Under the pieces are notes generated by a model. The model saw only the letters and a program-made list of their open reading frames with translations, was not told the DNA's origin and ran no database searches. From the NCBI GenBank assembly GCA_937995735.1, contig CALKIZ010000054.1:1-41750 (forward strand): a stretch of 41,750 nt of DNA, read 5' to 3'. The DNA is from an uncultured Neomegalonema sp. GTDB taxonomy: Bacteria; Pseudomonadota; Alphaproteobacteria; Rhodobacterales; Rhodobacteraceae. Of the stretch, positions 23,153-30,930 are shown in pieces (position 1 is the stretch's first letter; every line of letters begins with the position of its first letter). A program made the position numbers and the translations under genes.

Positions 23153-24304
23153 TCAAGAGGCGTCTCCTTTAGGGGCCAGTTGTGCTGCGATTTCTTTGAA
23201 CCGCTTGGCCTGCGGACTTTGCGGTTTCGAGACGACAATCGGCGCGCCGCCATCGGACGATGTACGAATGTCTATATCGAGCGGAATCTCGCCAAGGAAC
23301 GGCAGGTCAAGCCGTTCCGCCTCTGCCCGTGCGCCGCCATGCCCGAATATATGGGCTTCGTGATCACAGTTCGGGCAAACATAGGTGCTCATATTCTCGA
23401 TCATGCCCAAGATTGGCACGTCCATCTTGCTGAACATATCCAAGGCTTTTTTGGCATCGAGCAGCGCAATATCCTGAGGCGTTGAAACGATAACCGCACC
23501 ATGTACGTCGGTCTTTTGGCTGAGTGTTAATTGCACGTCACCCGTGCCGGGGGGCAGATCGACAATCAAAATATCGAGCTTACCCCATTGAACTTGCCGC
23601 AACATCTGTTGCAAAGCACTCATGAGCATGGGGCCGCGCCAGACGACCGATTGGTCCTCTTCGAGCATAAAACCCATAGACATTACCGTTACGCCGTAGT
23701 TGCGCAGAGGTAGAATTGTCTGCCCATCCGGAGTCGATGGCCGCCCCGAGACGCCAAGCATCCGGGGCTGCGACGGTCCATAAACATCCGCATCCAGGAG
23801 TCCAATTTTTAACCCCTGCGCGGCTAATGCTAATGCAAGATTCGATGCAACTGTCGATTTTCCGACTCCGCCCTTGCCGGAACCAACCGCAATAATGCGG
23901 TCAATCCCTTCGATCGGGCCGGTGTCTTTTGACGTAGGGATAGGTTTATCGCCGGATTTTGCCATTCCAAGGCTCGGGGGCGGACCTTTTCCGCCGACAG
24001 GCTTATCAAAGGGCGAATTTGCCGGTGGTGGTGGCGGTGCACTACCCGGTTCAGTAGAATGCGCGGTCAAGACGACAGACGCAGAAGAGACGCCTTCGAC
24101 TGATTTAGCGGCTTCTTCAGCGGCTTTTCGCAGAGGTTCCAGCGCCGCGCCGCGTTGCGGGTCAACCTCAAGGGCAAAACCAACCGCGCCGCCCTTTATG
24201 ACAAGGCCCTGCACCATTCCGGCAGAGACAATATCTTTCCCTTTAGCGGGGTCAGAAACTTGAGATAACGCTGCTAAAACGGCGTCTTTTACAGCGTCAC
24301 TCAT
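23153..24304 (-). CDS. mrp: Mrp/NBP35-family Fe-S cluster carrier ATPase
   Basis: Cytoplasmic P-loop ATPase (also called ApbC) that carries and delivers Fe-S clusters, 383 residues. Order: N-terminal DUF59/MIP18 domain (about 1-80), a Pro/Gly-rich linker (about 85-130), deviant Walker A GSGKGGVGKST (about 141-151), LLDADVYGPSQPRML, and CPNC near residue 315, whose two cysteines bridge a cluster in the dimer. The ATG overlaps the DUF6494 stop (ATGA). The context suggests cluster delivery to, or together with, the two downstream proteins. Confidence 0.94.
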   Translation of the reverse strand: MSDAVKDAVLAALSQVSDPAKGKDIVSAGMVQGLVIKGGAVGFALEVDPQRGAALEPLRKAAEEAAKSVEGVSSASVVLTAHSTEPGSAPPPPPANSPFDKPVGGKGPPPSLGMAKSGDKPIPTSKDTGPIEGIDRIIAVGSGKGGVGKSTVASNLALALAAQGLKIGLLDADVYGPSQPRMLGVSGRPSTPDGQTILPLRNYGVTVMSMGFMLEEDQSVVWRGPMLMSALQQMLRQVQWGKLDILIVDLPPGTGDVQLTLSQKTDVHGAVIVSTPQDIALLDAKKALDMFSKMDVPILGMIENMSTYVCPNCDHEAHIFGHGGARAEAERLDLPFLGEIPLDIDIRTSSDGGAPIVVSKPQSPQAKRFKEIAAQLAPKGDAS

Positions 24305-24525
24305 TCGGACAACCTAATCGCGCCATCGACAGTATGGTTAACGTCTAGCCCTTCAATCGTAAGCGTGACTTTGGCTGAAACAGCGTTTTTGCCTTGCAAT
24401 TGTCCTGCGTCATGCGCTTTTCGAATCGCATTTTCAATTTCCTGTTGCGAGGTCACGCCGACCTGTTTCAGGAACTTACGCATACTCATATTGAAGGCTT
24501 CAGTGCCTACCGGATTGTCGCTCAT
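24301..24525 (-). CDS. DUF6494-like small protein
   Basis: 74 residues, no membrane segment. It contains FNMSMRKFLKQVGVTSQQEIE followed by AKVTLTIEGLDVNHTVDGAIRL, a helix-then-strands arrangement I recognise as the DUF6494 family. Function unknown. It leads the row with mrp and overlaps it by 4 bases, so the two products are probably made in step and may act together. It diverges from the aminopeptidase gene across a 167-bp gap in which I see only a small GCTCC-GGGTC-GGAGC hairpin. Confidence 0.75.
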   Translation of the reverse strand: MSDNPVGTEAFNMSMRKFLKQVGVTSQQEIENAIRKAHDAGQLQGKNAVSAKVTLTIEGLDVNHTVDGAIRLSE

Positions 24526-24692
24526 TTTTCAAAATCCCCGTCTGCTCCGGGTCGGAGCATCAATTTTCACTCCCCAGATAGCGGGGAAGCGGTATAATTT
24601 CCAGTAGTGTGTCAGATTGAGTGTTTTGGCCAACCCGGTTCCTGCTTGCATGAGAGACTGGCGCGGGGCGAAAACCCGTGCCATGAGGGCGT

Positions 24693-26483
24693 ATGTATCA
24701 GTCATTTGAAACTCCCTCCCACGATCTTGGTGCGGAGCGTTTAGCGGCCCTGCGTTCCGAATTGGATCGTCTGGGGCTTGATGGATTTATCGTACCGCGT
24801 TCCGACGCGCATCAGGGCGAGTATGTTCCGGCGCGCGATGAACGCTTGCGTTGGCTGACCGGGTTTACAGGCTCTGCGGGTCTTTGCATTGTCATGCGAG
24901 ACAAAGCGGCGGTCTTTATCGACGGGCGTTATACGCTACAGGCGCAGGAACAGCTTGATTTGGATGCCTTCACGCCTGTTCAGATCGAAGATCAAAAACC
25001 GGAAGACTGGCTCGCTGAAGTTGCGGGTGAGGGTGTTGTCGGGTTTGATCAATGGCTTTTGACCGAAGCACAAAAGCGCCGTTTTGAAGCCGGGGCAACC
25101 TTGCGCGCTTTGCACGAGAATCCGATTGATGCGGTTTGGCCCGATCAGCCCTCGCCGCCAATGGGGGTTGCGTCGGTTCATCCAAAATCTTTTGCCGGTG
25201 TTTCGTCTGAAGAAAAACGTAGTGATGCGGCCAAGAAACTTGATGCAGAAAACCTTGATGCGTTTGTTCTGACTTTGCCGGACTCGATCAATTGGCTTTT
25301 GAATATTCGGGGCGGTGATCTCTCTCATACGCCTGTCGCGCTGGGCTTTGCCATTCTCCATCGGAAGGGCAGTGTCGATTTGTTTTTCGACAAGGATAAA
25401 ATAGAAGCGCCATTGCGTGCGCATCTGGGCGACGACATCCGGATCGTGCCACCCTCAGATTTTACGGATGCTTTGCAAGGGTTCTCCGGCAAGCGGATCG
25501 GCGTTGAGTTGATGACCGCGCCTTGTGCCGTCTCCTCCTTGCTGACCGAAGGTGAGGCGAATGTCATTTGGGCGAGTGACCCATGCACATTGCCGAAAGC
25601 GCGAAAAAACAGGACTGAAAAAGAAGGCACGCGAAAGGCTCACCTGCGCGATGGCGCGGCAATGGCGCGTTTTCTGTGCTGGTTTGATGGTGCTGTCAGT
25701 ACGGGCGCGTTGACCGAGATTTCCGTGGCGCAAAAGCTCGAAAAATTCCGCGAAGAAACAGGTAAGCTGGAAGACATCAGTTTCGATACGATCTCCGGTT
25801 TTGGCGAACATGGAGCCTTGCCGCATTACCGTGTGAGCCGTGAGAGCGATCTTACGATTTCCGGCAACTCGCTCTATTTGGTCGATTCCGGCGGGCAGTA
25901 TCGTGATGGCACAACGGACATCACGCGGACGATTGCTGTTGGTGAACCGACTCCAGAATACCGCAAAGCGTTTACGCTGGTCTTGCGCGGTATGATCGAG
26001 GTCACTTTGGCGCGCTTTCCAAAGGGCACAACCGGCGTACAACTCGATGTTATGGCGCGGATGGCGTTGTGGCGCGCGGGCATGGATTTCGATCATGGAA
26101 CGGGACACGGGGTCGGCTCGTACCTTGGGGTGCATGAAGGACCATGCGGTATTTCGAAACGCAGTACGGTTGCCTTGGAACCCGGTATGATCCTGTCGAA
26201 TGAACCGGGATATTACAAAGAGGGCGCGTTCGGTATCCGCATTGAAAATCTCGTCATCGTCGATGAGCCGGCTATGCCGGAAGGCGGCGATCGGGAGATG
26301 CTGGGATTTGAGACGATCACACTCGCGCCGATAGATCTGCGCTTGGTGGAGCCGTCATTGCTTGGCCCTGAGCATATCGGGTGGCTGAACGCCTATCATA
26401 CGCATGTCTATGAGGCGCTTTATCCATTGCTAGACGACGAAACCCGCGAATGGCTTGAGGAAGCCACCGCAGGAATATCGTAG
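24693..26483 (+). CDS. pepP: Xaa-Pro aminopeptidase (M24B family)
   Basis: Dinuclear-metal peptidase that removes an N-terminal residue preceding proline; the absence of a signal peptide indicates a cytoplasmic enzyme. It has 596 residues, the long form with two creatinase-like N-terminal domains (about 10-310) before the pita-bread catalytic domain. All five metal ligands are visible: the two aspartates in VDSGGQYRDGTTDITRTI (near 398 and 409), the histidine in HGTGHGVGSYLGVHEGP (near 470), and the glutamates in LSNEPGYY (near 504) and GIRIENLV (near 518). It appears monocistronic and converges on the tadG-like gene. Confidence 0.94.
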   Translation: MYQSFETPSHDLGAERLAALRSELDRLGLDGFIVPRSDAHQGEYVPARDERLRWLTGFTGSAGLCIVMRDKAAVFIDGRYTLQAQEQLDLDAFTPVQIEDQKPEDWLAEVAGEGVVGFDQWLLTEAQKRRFEAGATLRALHENPIDAVWPDQPSPPMGVASVHPKSFAGVSSEEKRSDAAKKLDAENLDAFVLTLPDSINWLLNIRGGDLSHTPVALGFAILHRKGSVDLFFDKDKIEAPLRAHLGDDIRIVPPSDFTDALQGFSGKRIGVELMTAPCAVSSLLTEGEANVIWASDPCTLPKARKNRTEKEGTRKAHLRDGAAMARFLCWFDGAVSTGALTEISVAQKLEKFREETGKLEDISFDTISGFGEHGALPHYRVSRESDLTISGNSLYLVDSGGQYRDGTTDITRTIAVGEPTPEYRKAFTLVLRGMIEVTLARFPKGTTGVQLDVMARMALWRAGMDFDHGTGHGVGSYLGVHEGPCGISKRSTVALEPGMILSNEPGYYKEGAFGIRIENLVIVDEPAMPEGGDREMLGFETITLAPIDLRLVEPSLLGPEHIGWLNAYHTHVYEALYPLLDDETREWLEEATAGIS

Positions 26484-26487
26484 GTGT

Positions 26488-26541
26488 AATCCAGTGACAG
26501 AGTACGGCTGACTTTTTGTCGTTGTCCTCTGACTCTGGATT
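26488..26541. terminator. Stem-loop between convergent pepP and tadG-like genes
   Basis: AATCCAG...CAGAG (26488-26502) pairs with CTCTG...CTGGATT (26527-26541), interrupted by a 3-base internal mismatch, with a 24-base loop. It sits 5 bases after the pepP stop and 33 beyond the convergent stop. It could serve as a bidirectional transcript end, although no T-run follows. Confidence 0.45.
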
Positions 26542-26573
26542 TCGTTTCATTGTTGGCCTTTTAGGACTTGCCT

Positions 26574-27896
26574 TTAACTGTCGAGACGGCGCTCACCAAT
26601 CGCGCGTGCTATGGACTCGAAGGCATTTTTCAGGTCGCTTGCTGAACTAGCAGAAAACAGCTTGCCCGTCGGTTCTGCGCAATTTCTCATCTTTGCTTCC
26701 GAAACGGGGCTGAGGTTAAGAGCGACAGTAAAAATTGTGATACCTTCGTCTCGTGAAAACTCACATACATCCTGAAAATAGGCGTCTGCTTCCAGCCCGT
26801 TGTTAGTTTGATGGTGCAATCGGTCAAATTTTCTTATGCTTAAATCTTCGTTCACAAATGAATCGAGACTGTCGCCGATGTTAAAAGTTGTATTTAACTG
26901 GCCATCACTCAGCATGACGATGATTTTCTTGGCATCATTATGCTTAGCGGGTGGTTGCGGCCAGAAATTTTTCCATTTTGGGGAAAGGGTGTAGAGGCCC
27001 CAAGCCATCCCGATATGACCGGCGGTCCATCCGTCAGCGACAAGCGAATTAACTTTACTGCGTACCGTGTCGATATCGTCATCTAAAGGTGCAAGACGAG
27101 CGTAAGGTCGTGATTTGCGCATTTCATCTTCAACGAGAAGTGGTATTCTTCTCCCTTGAGGACCACTGTCATTAATGATGTAGCTATTTCCATTTGATGC
27201 AACCAAACGCTCAGCAGCCCAAACATCATCAGTGGCTGGTTTCGGGGTTCCTCGACCTATAGAGAAATTCTCGAGCGCATTTCGATAATCACTCAGGTTT
27301 ACAGAACTGGAATAAGGTACAACCGCGACTGATAATTCGGTTCCCATCTCAAGTGACTCTTCGAGTGTATCAAACATGCCATTCACTGAAGAGATCATCT
27401 CTGCGATCCGTGTAGACCCGTTGAGATCGTTACCCATGGAGCCACTAACATCTAGCACCAACGCAATCTCAATTTTAGAAGTTCCCGGGGGGACAGCCGC
27501 TGCGGACACTGTGCTGTCCAGCATATCCACGCCAATCATCCTTAAGAACGTGGTTTCATGTCCTATAGTCGCTGAGCCTTCGATGCGCATTCTCGTGAAG
27601 CGAAACCTTACATCACTTCGGCCCACCCGCAGGCCGCTATTCCTAATAGCTCTGGCAAACAGTCTTCTGCCTTCTTGCCCTAAATTGACCTCATCAGGGT
27701 CCAATTTTGTCAAAGTGAGAACAACAGAGTCCAAAACTTTTTGAGCTTGCTGATTGTCGGTAATCGTTCTTGCGTAATCCACCGCGCCACCGGCTGCGAG
27801 GAAAATAACTGGAAAAGTTAAACCCGTCATCAAAGCAATGCCGCCGCGCACGTCACGACGAAAACGGGACACGAGGTTTTGGAAGCGGTTTTTCAT
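26574..27896 (-). CDS. TadG-like pilus-assembly protein with VWA domain
   Basis: 440 residues. A basic N-terminus (FRRDVRGGIALMTGLTFPVIFLAAGGAVDYAR) is the TadE/TadG-type signal anchor followed by one membrane helix; the rest is expected in the periplasm. From about residue 140 there is a von Willebrand A domain with the metal-binding motif DVSGSM (near 150) and IVMLSDGQLNT. TadG proteins take part in Flp/Tad pilus secretion or anchoring. No other tad, cpa or flp gene is in the window, so this is an orphan copy. The ribosome site AAGGA is good. The upstream gap is unusually AT-rich. Confidence 0.85.
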   Translation of the reverse strand: MKNRFQNLVSRFRRDVRGGIALMTGLTFPVIFLAAGGAVDYARTITDNQQAQKVLDSVVLTLTKLDPDEVNLGQEGRRLFARAIRNSGLRVGRSDVRFRFTRMRIEGSATIGHETTFLRMIGVDMLDSTVSAAAVPPGTSKIEIALVLDVSGSMGNDLNGSTRIAEMISSVNGMFDTLEESLEMGTELSVAVVPYSSSVNLSDYRNALENFSIGRGTPKPATDDVWAAERLVASNGNSYIINDSGPQGRRIPLLVEDEMRKSRPYARLAPLDDDIDTVRSKVNSLVADGWTAGHIGMAWGLYTLSPKWKNFWPQPPAKHNDAKKIIVMLSDGQLNTTFNIGDSLDSFVNEDLSIRKFDRLHHQTNNGLEADAYFQDVCEFSRDEGITIFTVALNLSPVSEAKMRNCAEPTGKLFSASSASDLKNAFESIARAIGERRLDS

Positions 27897-28198
27897 CCGA
27901 TGTTCCTTACAGGTCTGTTGTCACAATAGGCGTGGTATGATGTCTGCAAGGTCTCACCAAATTTGTAATTATTTGATAACCCGCCGCGCGAAATACACGC
28001 GAGCGGAGGTTTTTCGCGTTAACTACCACTACAAGAAACCACTGATTTCTATGAAAATTTCCTCAACAAAAAAGTTAAATTTTGCCGCTTATTTTTTGGA
28101 AAAAAATTGATATTTCTGCATGAATGCTGGAAAAGTCATATAGTTTTACATTGAAAATCTTAAATGTACTATGTATTTATAAAATATTATTATACGGC
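27897..28198. other. AT-rich intergenic region
   Basis: 302 bases without a convincing gene, between the tadG-like start and the PNPOx stop. The right-hand half (about 28040-28198) is very rich in A and T, with runs such as TTTTTTGGAAAAAAATTG, unlike its neighbours. It presumably holds the tadG promoter, but no clear -35/-10 pair stands out. Curved DNA or a binding site for a silencer is possible. Confidence 0.5.
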
Positions 28199-29134
28199 TT
28201 ACGCTTTTACTTTTGGGTTGAGTTGCGAGGTTTCATTGTAATTCCATCGTAGGGAGATTGTCGCATTTTTGCGCTCAACTGTTTCAATATCAATACGCAG
28301 CAACCGCAATGCGCCGGGGTAAGCGCTGACTTCGGATGCTTCTTTAACGAGCGAGGTTTGTCCGGTGAGGTGAAGCTGGTCGCCGGTTTCAAACCCGATA
28401 AACAGCAGCGCGGCTGTCGGGTTCAACAGCAGGTTGCCGAAGGTGTTGAACAGGTTGTTGCCCTTATAATCGGGAATGATAAGCGTATTTGTGCCTTCGA
28501 GTGTTACGAAGCCCGCCTGTCCGCCGCGATGACTGATATCAGCGCCTTCATAGGCCGCACCTGATCCGTCGCGAATGTATGAGGAAATAAAAACCGTATC
28601 GGCGGCTTTGATGAGGGCGGCATCGCTTGAATTAAGCGTTTCGCTGTGATGGATGCTTTGATCTACGACAGGATCAAGGCGTTCTGATATTTCCCGTGTG
28701 TTTATGTATTTCGGACAATTGCCATAGCTTTGCGTGACTTTGATGTCGATTTTCCCGGCGGAAATTGCTGAAACGCGGCCATGCATCCGGTTCCTGCGGC
28801 GGTTCGAGAGATCAAGACCCAAGACACCAACAGCGTCGCCAACGCCAAGATCGGTCAGTTCTGACATTTGGTTGGCGTGACCGGGGTGGATGCTCAGGAT
28901 CGTTGGATCAGCCGAAGACACAAAACCCTTCGGTCCCGTCAGAAGGGACGCGCGGGGGGTGTCGTCTTTCGTCGCGGTTCCGAGAAAAATATATTCCAAG
29001 CCTTCAAAGAACTTCCGATGCTCGTCGATCATAAAATCGCGCATGAGATGTTTTGCCGCAACCTCCATCTGCGCACGAACGCCGACTTCATTTTGCAGCA
29101 GGATTTCGCCGTCATGGAAATGTTCATTGGTCAT
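28199..29134 (-). CDS. Pyridoxamine 5'-phosphate oxidase-like flavin-binding protein
   Basis: 311 residues with two split-barrel halves of the PNPOx/FMN-binding fold: FEGLEYIFLGTATKDDTPRASLLTGPKGFV in the first and DTVFISSYIRD...RGGQAGFVTLEG...NLLLNPTAALLFIGF in the second. The latter contains the family pattern for contact with the FMN phosphate. Members reduce or oxidise small molecules using FMN, or bind other cofactors. It is the last gene of a five-gene row headed by an ABM-like protein. The substrate is unknown. Confidence 0.82.
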   Translation of the reverse strand: MTNEHFHDGEILLQNEVGVRAQMEVAAKHLMRDFMIDEHRKFFEGLEYIFLGTATKDDTPRASLLTGPKGFVSSADPTILSIHPGHANQMSELTDLGVGDAVGVLGLDLSNRRRNRMHGRVSAISAGKIDIKVTQSYGNCPKYINTREISERLDPVVDQSIHHSETLNSSDAALIKAADTVFISSYIRDGSGAAYEGADISHRGGQAGFVTLEGTNTLIIPDYKGNNLFNTFGNLLLNPTAALLFIGFETGDQLHLTGQTSLVKEASEVSAYPGALRLLRIDIETVERKNATISLRWNYNETSQLNPKVKA

Positions 29135-29155
29135 TATGCCCTCGCGACTATCTGT

Positions 29156-29548
29156 TTATGTTTGGATCGGCGGCGGGCCAAGGGGACAATCAATCAGATA
29201 ACCCCAGCCGCCGTTATCAAGTTTTTTGGCAACTTCTGTCGATACGCCTTCGCCAATGACAGAACCGTCCGGTGCGATAGCGGTCCATTTCGCGCTCATC
29301 AAGGCGGTGTCGCCCACGATGACTTCGGTGACGAAATCGCTTTTGATTTCCGGCTTTGCGCCGATAAAATCTTTGAACGCAGCACGCGCGCCCTCAATCC
29401 CAACCAGGGGAGGCTGATCGGGCGGAAAGAAAATGTGGCAATCGGGGTGAAACAGCGAGACGACACCTTCGAGATCGCCTTGTTGCAAATAGGCGCTGAC
29501 GCAATCGGCAATATCGCGGGGACGTTTGGCAATCAGAGGAGCTGTCAT
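29156..29548 (-). CDS. NTF2/SnoaL-like protein 1
   Basis: 130 residues of the cone-shaped alpha+beta-barrel fold: N-terminal helices (DIADCVSAYLQQGDLEGVVSLFHPDC) then strands ending in a GGWGYLID strand. The pattern DLEGVVSLFHPDCHIFFP is typical of SnoaL/DUF4440 proteins, which act as isomerases, cyclases, hydrolases or ligand binders. It is third of three such genes in the row and differs strongly from the other two, so they are not recent duplicates. Confidence 0.75.
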   Translation of the reverse strand: MTAPLIAKRPRDIADCVSAYLQQGDLEGVVSLFHPDCHIFFPPDQPPLVGIEGARAAFKDFIGAKPEIKSDFVTEVIVGDTALMSAKWTAIAPDGSVIGEGVSTEVAKKLDNGGWGYLIDCPLGPPPIQT

Positions 29549-29593
29549 GATGCGTGTTGCTTTCGTCTAATGGGTTAATTGGTGCGCACAAGT

Positions 29594-30031
29594 TTAGAAA
29601 TCAAAATTACCGGCGGCGCGAATATCTTCCGGCAACCACGTTTCCTGAAGATGGAGCCACGTCACCGTGTCCCCAAGTTCCATAAGAACAGTTGAGAACC
29701 GTGCATTATCGGCTTTGGCGGATTGACGCGCGCCGGTTTGCCATTCCGTATAAGTGGCCAGAACGCGATTGCCAATTTCATGGCGCACAACAACATCGCG
29801 GATTTGGATGCGGAAGCCGGAATTTGAGCCATGCGCTTGACGCAAACCAGCGGCGAGGTGGTCGCGTGTCATCAATACGCCTTCGGGGGGCACAAAAGTA
29901 AAATCAGGGTGCAATCGGGGTAGCACTTGGGCATCGAGTCGATCCTTTGCTGCGCTTCCATTGAACCAATCCGTGAAGAAGTCATGCAGGTCCACAATTT
30001 CGCGTCGAATATCATCAAGTAGCGTAGACAT
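29594..30031 (-). CDS. NTF2/SnoaL-like protein 2
   Basis: 145 residues: helices (LLDDIRREIVDLHDFFTDWFNG), LHPDFTFVPPEGVLMTRDHLAAGL, then curved strands with VLATYTEWQTG and TWLHLQETWLP, the standard DUF4440-like pattern. The ATG at 30031 was preferred to one seven codons upstream because GGGGAA lies 6 bases before it. Function unknown; the cavity residues offer no clear catalytic pair. Confidence 0.75.
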   Translation of the reverse strand: MSTLLDDIRREIVDLHDFFTDWFNGSAAKDRLDAQVLPRLHPDFTFVPPEGVLMTRDHLAAGLRQAHGSNSGFRIQIRDVVVRHEIGNRVLATYTEWQTGARQSAKADNARFSTVLMELGDTVTWLHLQETWLPEDIRAAGNFDF

Positions 30032-30075
30032 CGGTATTCCCCGCTTTGGCAATTTTCCGGTTGATTGCGGTTAAG

Positions 30076-30105
30076 GGCGCTGCTTCGTTGTGGCGAAGAA
30101 GCGCC
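30076..30105 (-). promoter_or_regulatory. Hairpin between two SnoaL-like genes
   Basis: GGCGCTGCTTCG / CGAAGAAGCGCC form a 12-bp stem with a single mismatch and a 6-base loop, in the 83-bp gap between the genes ending at 30115 and starting at 30031. There is no T-run, so an RNA-processing or message-stabilising role fits better than full termination. Confidence 0.55.
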
Positions 30106-30114
30106 GTTAAATCA

Positions 30115-30495
30115 TCAGGCGTTGTTATCGACGTCTAACGCCATTTTCCATGCACCGTTTTCGTCCCGGACATATCCAATGACGAGGCGGCCCGCGCCGC
30201 CACCTTCCTGGCCTGTGGCCTTGTCGGTCACTTTAACATCGAAGTTAGTGACCATGACCGCAAAGTCGCCAAACACTTTGATCTCGAGAACTTCGACGGT
30301 TGATTTAAATGTCGCGGCCTCCATGCGCGGGGCGTATTTATCACGCAGAGCCTGCACACCAACGGTTGATGGTTGGCGTTCGTTACAGATGATGACATCC
30401 GGATGACAGGTCGCAACGAGCCTCTCGATATCCCCTGCATCGAGGGCGGCGTTCCATTCGTCGAGAGCTGCGTGAAGTTCTTCTGTAACGCTCAT
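30115..30495 (-). CDS. NTF2/SnoaL-like protein 3
   Basis: 126 residues: LHAALDEWNAALDAGDIERLVATCHPDVIICN is the helix-helix-strand start of the DUF4440 fold, and VMVTNFDVKVTD and GRLVIGYVRDENGAWKMALD are the curved strands. Its start overlaps the stop of the ABM-like gene (ATGA), so they are coupled. The product could bind or isomerise the product of that enzyme. Function unknown. Confidence 0.78.
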   Translation of the reverse strand: MSVTEELHAALDEWNAALDAGDIERLVATCHPDVIICNERQPSTVGVQALRDKYAPRMEAATFKSTVEVLEIKVFGDFAVMVTNFDVKVTDKATGQEGGGAGRLVIGYVRDENGAWKMALDVDNNA

Positions 30496-30806
30496 TTTAC
30501 CTCTCCTGTTTTAGATTCATATTCAGTGAAGTATTGGCCAACAAGCATCTCATCCACTTCCGCAAGAAAGGCTTTGGTCGCGTCGCGCGTTGCGAATTGA
30601 GGGGTGACGTTCTTAGCCGTTTCATAGTCCGGGAAGGTGTAGATCTCGGCGAACAATGTTGGCCGGTTTAAGTCCGTCGTGACGTATGTTTTCCAGGACG
30701 TGACCCCTTCAAGGTTGGTGAAATCAGCGCGCGCCGCCTCTCGGATCGCATCAGCGCGGGCAGGGTCTTTCATGGTCATAACAAAGATTTCTGTAATTTC
30801 AGCCAT
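30492..30806 (-). CDS. Antibiotic-biosynthesis-monooxygenase-like (ABM) protein
   Basis: 104 residues of the ferredoxin-like dimeric alpha/beta-barrel fold: strand ITEIFVMTMKDPARADAIREAARADF, then GVTSWKTYVTTDLNRPTLFAEIYTFPDYETAKN, and a last helix with AFLAEVDEMLVGQYFTEY. ABM-type proteins are cofactor-free monooxygenases, heme degraders or dehalogenating or stress enzymes; none can be singled out. It is the first gene of the row, divergent from a LysR gene. ATG 30806 was chosen over upstream ATGs because the fold begins here. Confidence 0.72.
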   Translation of the reverse strand: MAEITEIFVMTMKDPARADAIREAARADFTNLEGVTSWKTYVTTDLNRPTLFAEIYTFPDYETAKNVTPQFATRDATKAFLAEVDEMLVGQYFTEYESKTGEVK

Positions 30807-30867
30807 GTGCTTGTCACTCTTCTGGTTGGCCATAACGCTGGCGGGTTTGAGCTTGTGCAATTAGATA

Positions 30868-30899
30868 TAAGCTGATTTATTGTTCTGTAAAATCGCTTA
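30868..30899. promoter_or_regulatory. Inverted repeat, candidate LysR-family operator
   Basis: TAAGC-T-GATTT (30868-30878) and its mirror AAAATC-GCTTA (30889-30899) form an imperfect dyad about 31 bases before the LysR ATG and 62 before the divergent ABM gene. Size and place suit a LysR-type activator site that also represses its own gene. Confidence 0.5.
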
Positions 30900-30930
30900 A
30901 ATTGAAACACAGTGATCGGATATAGAAACA

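Noticed and set aside
28040-28198. AT-rich stretch considered as a replication origin or attachment site
   Set aside because: No DnaA-box cluster, no direct repeats and no integrase or tRNA nearby.
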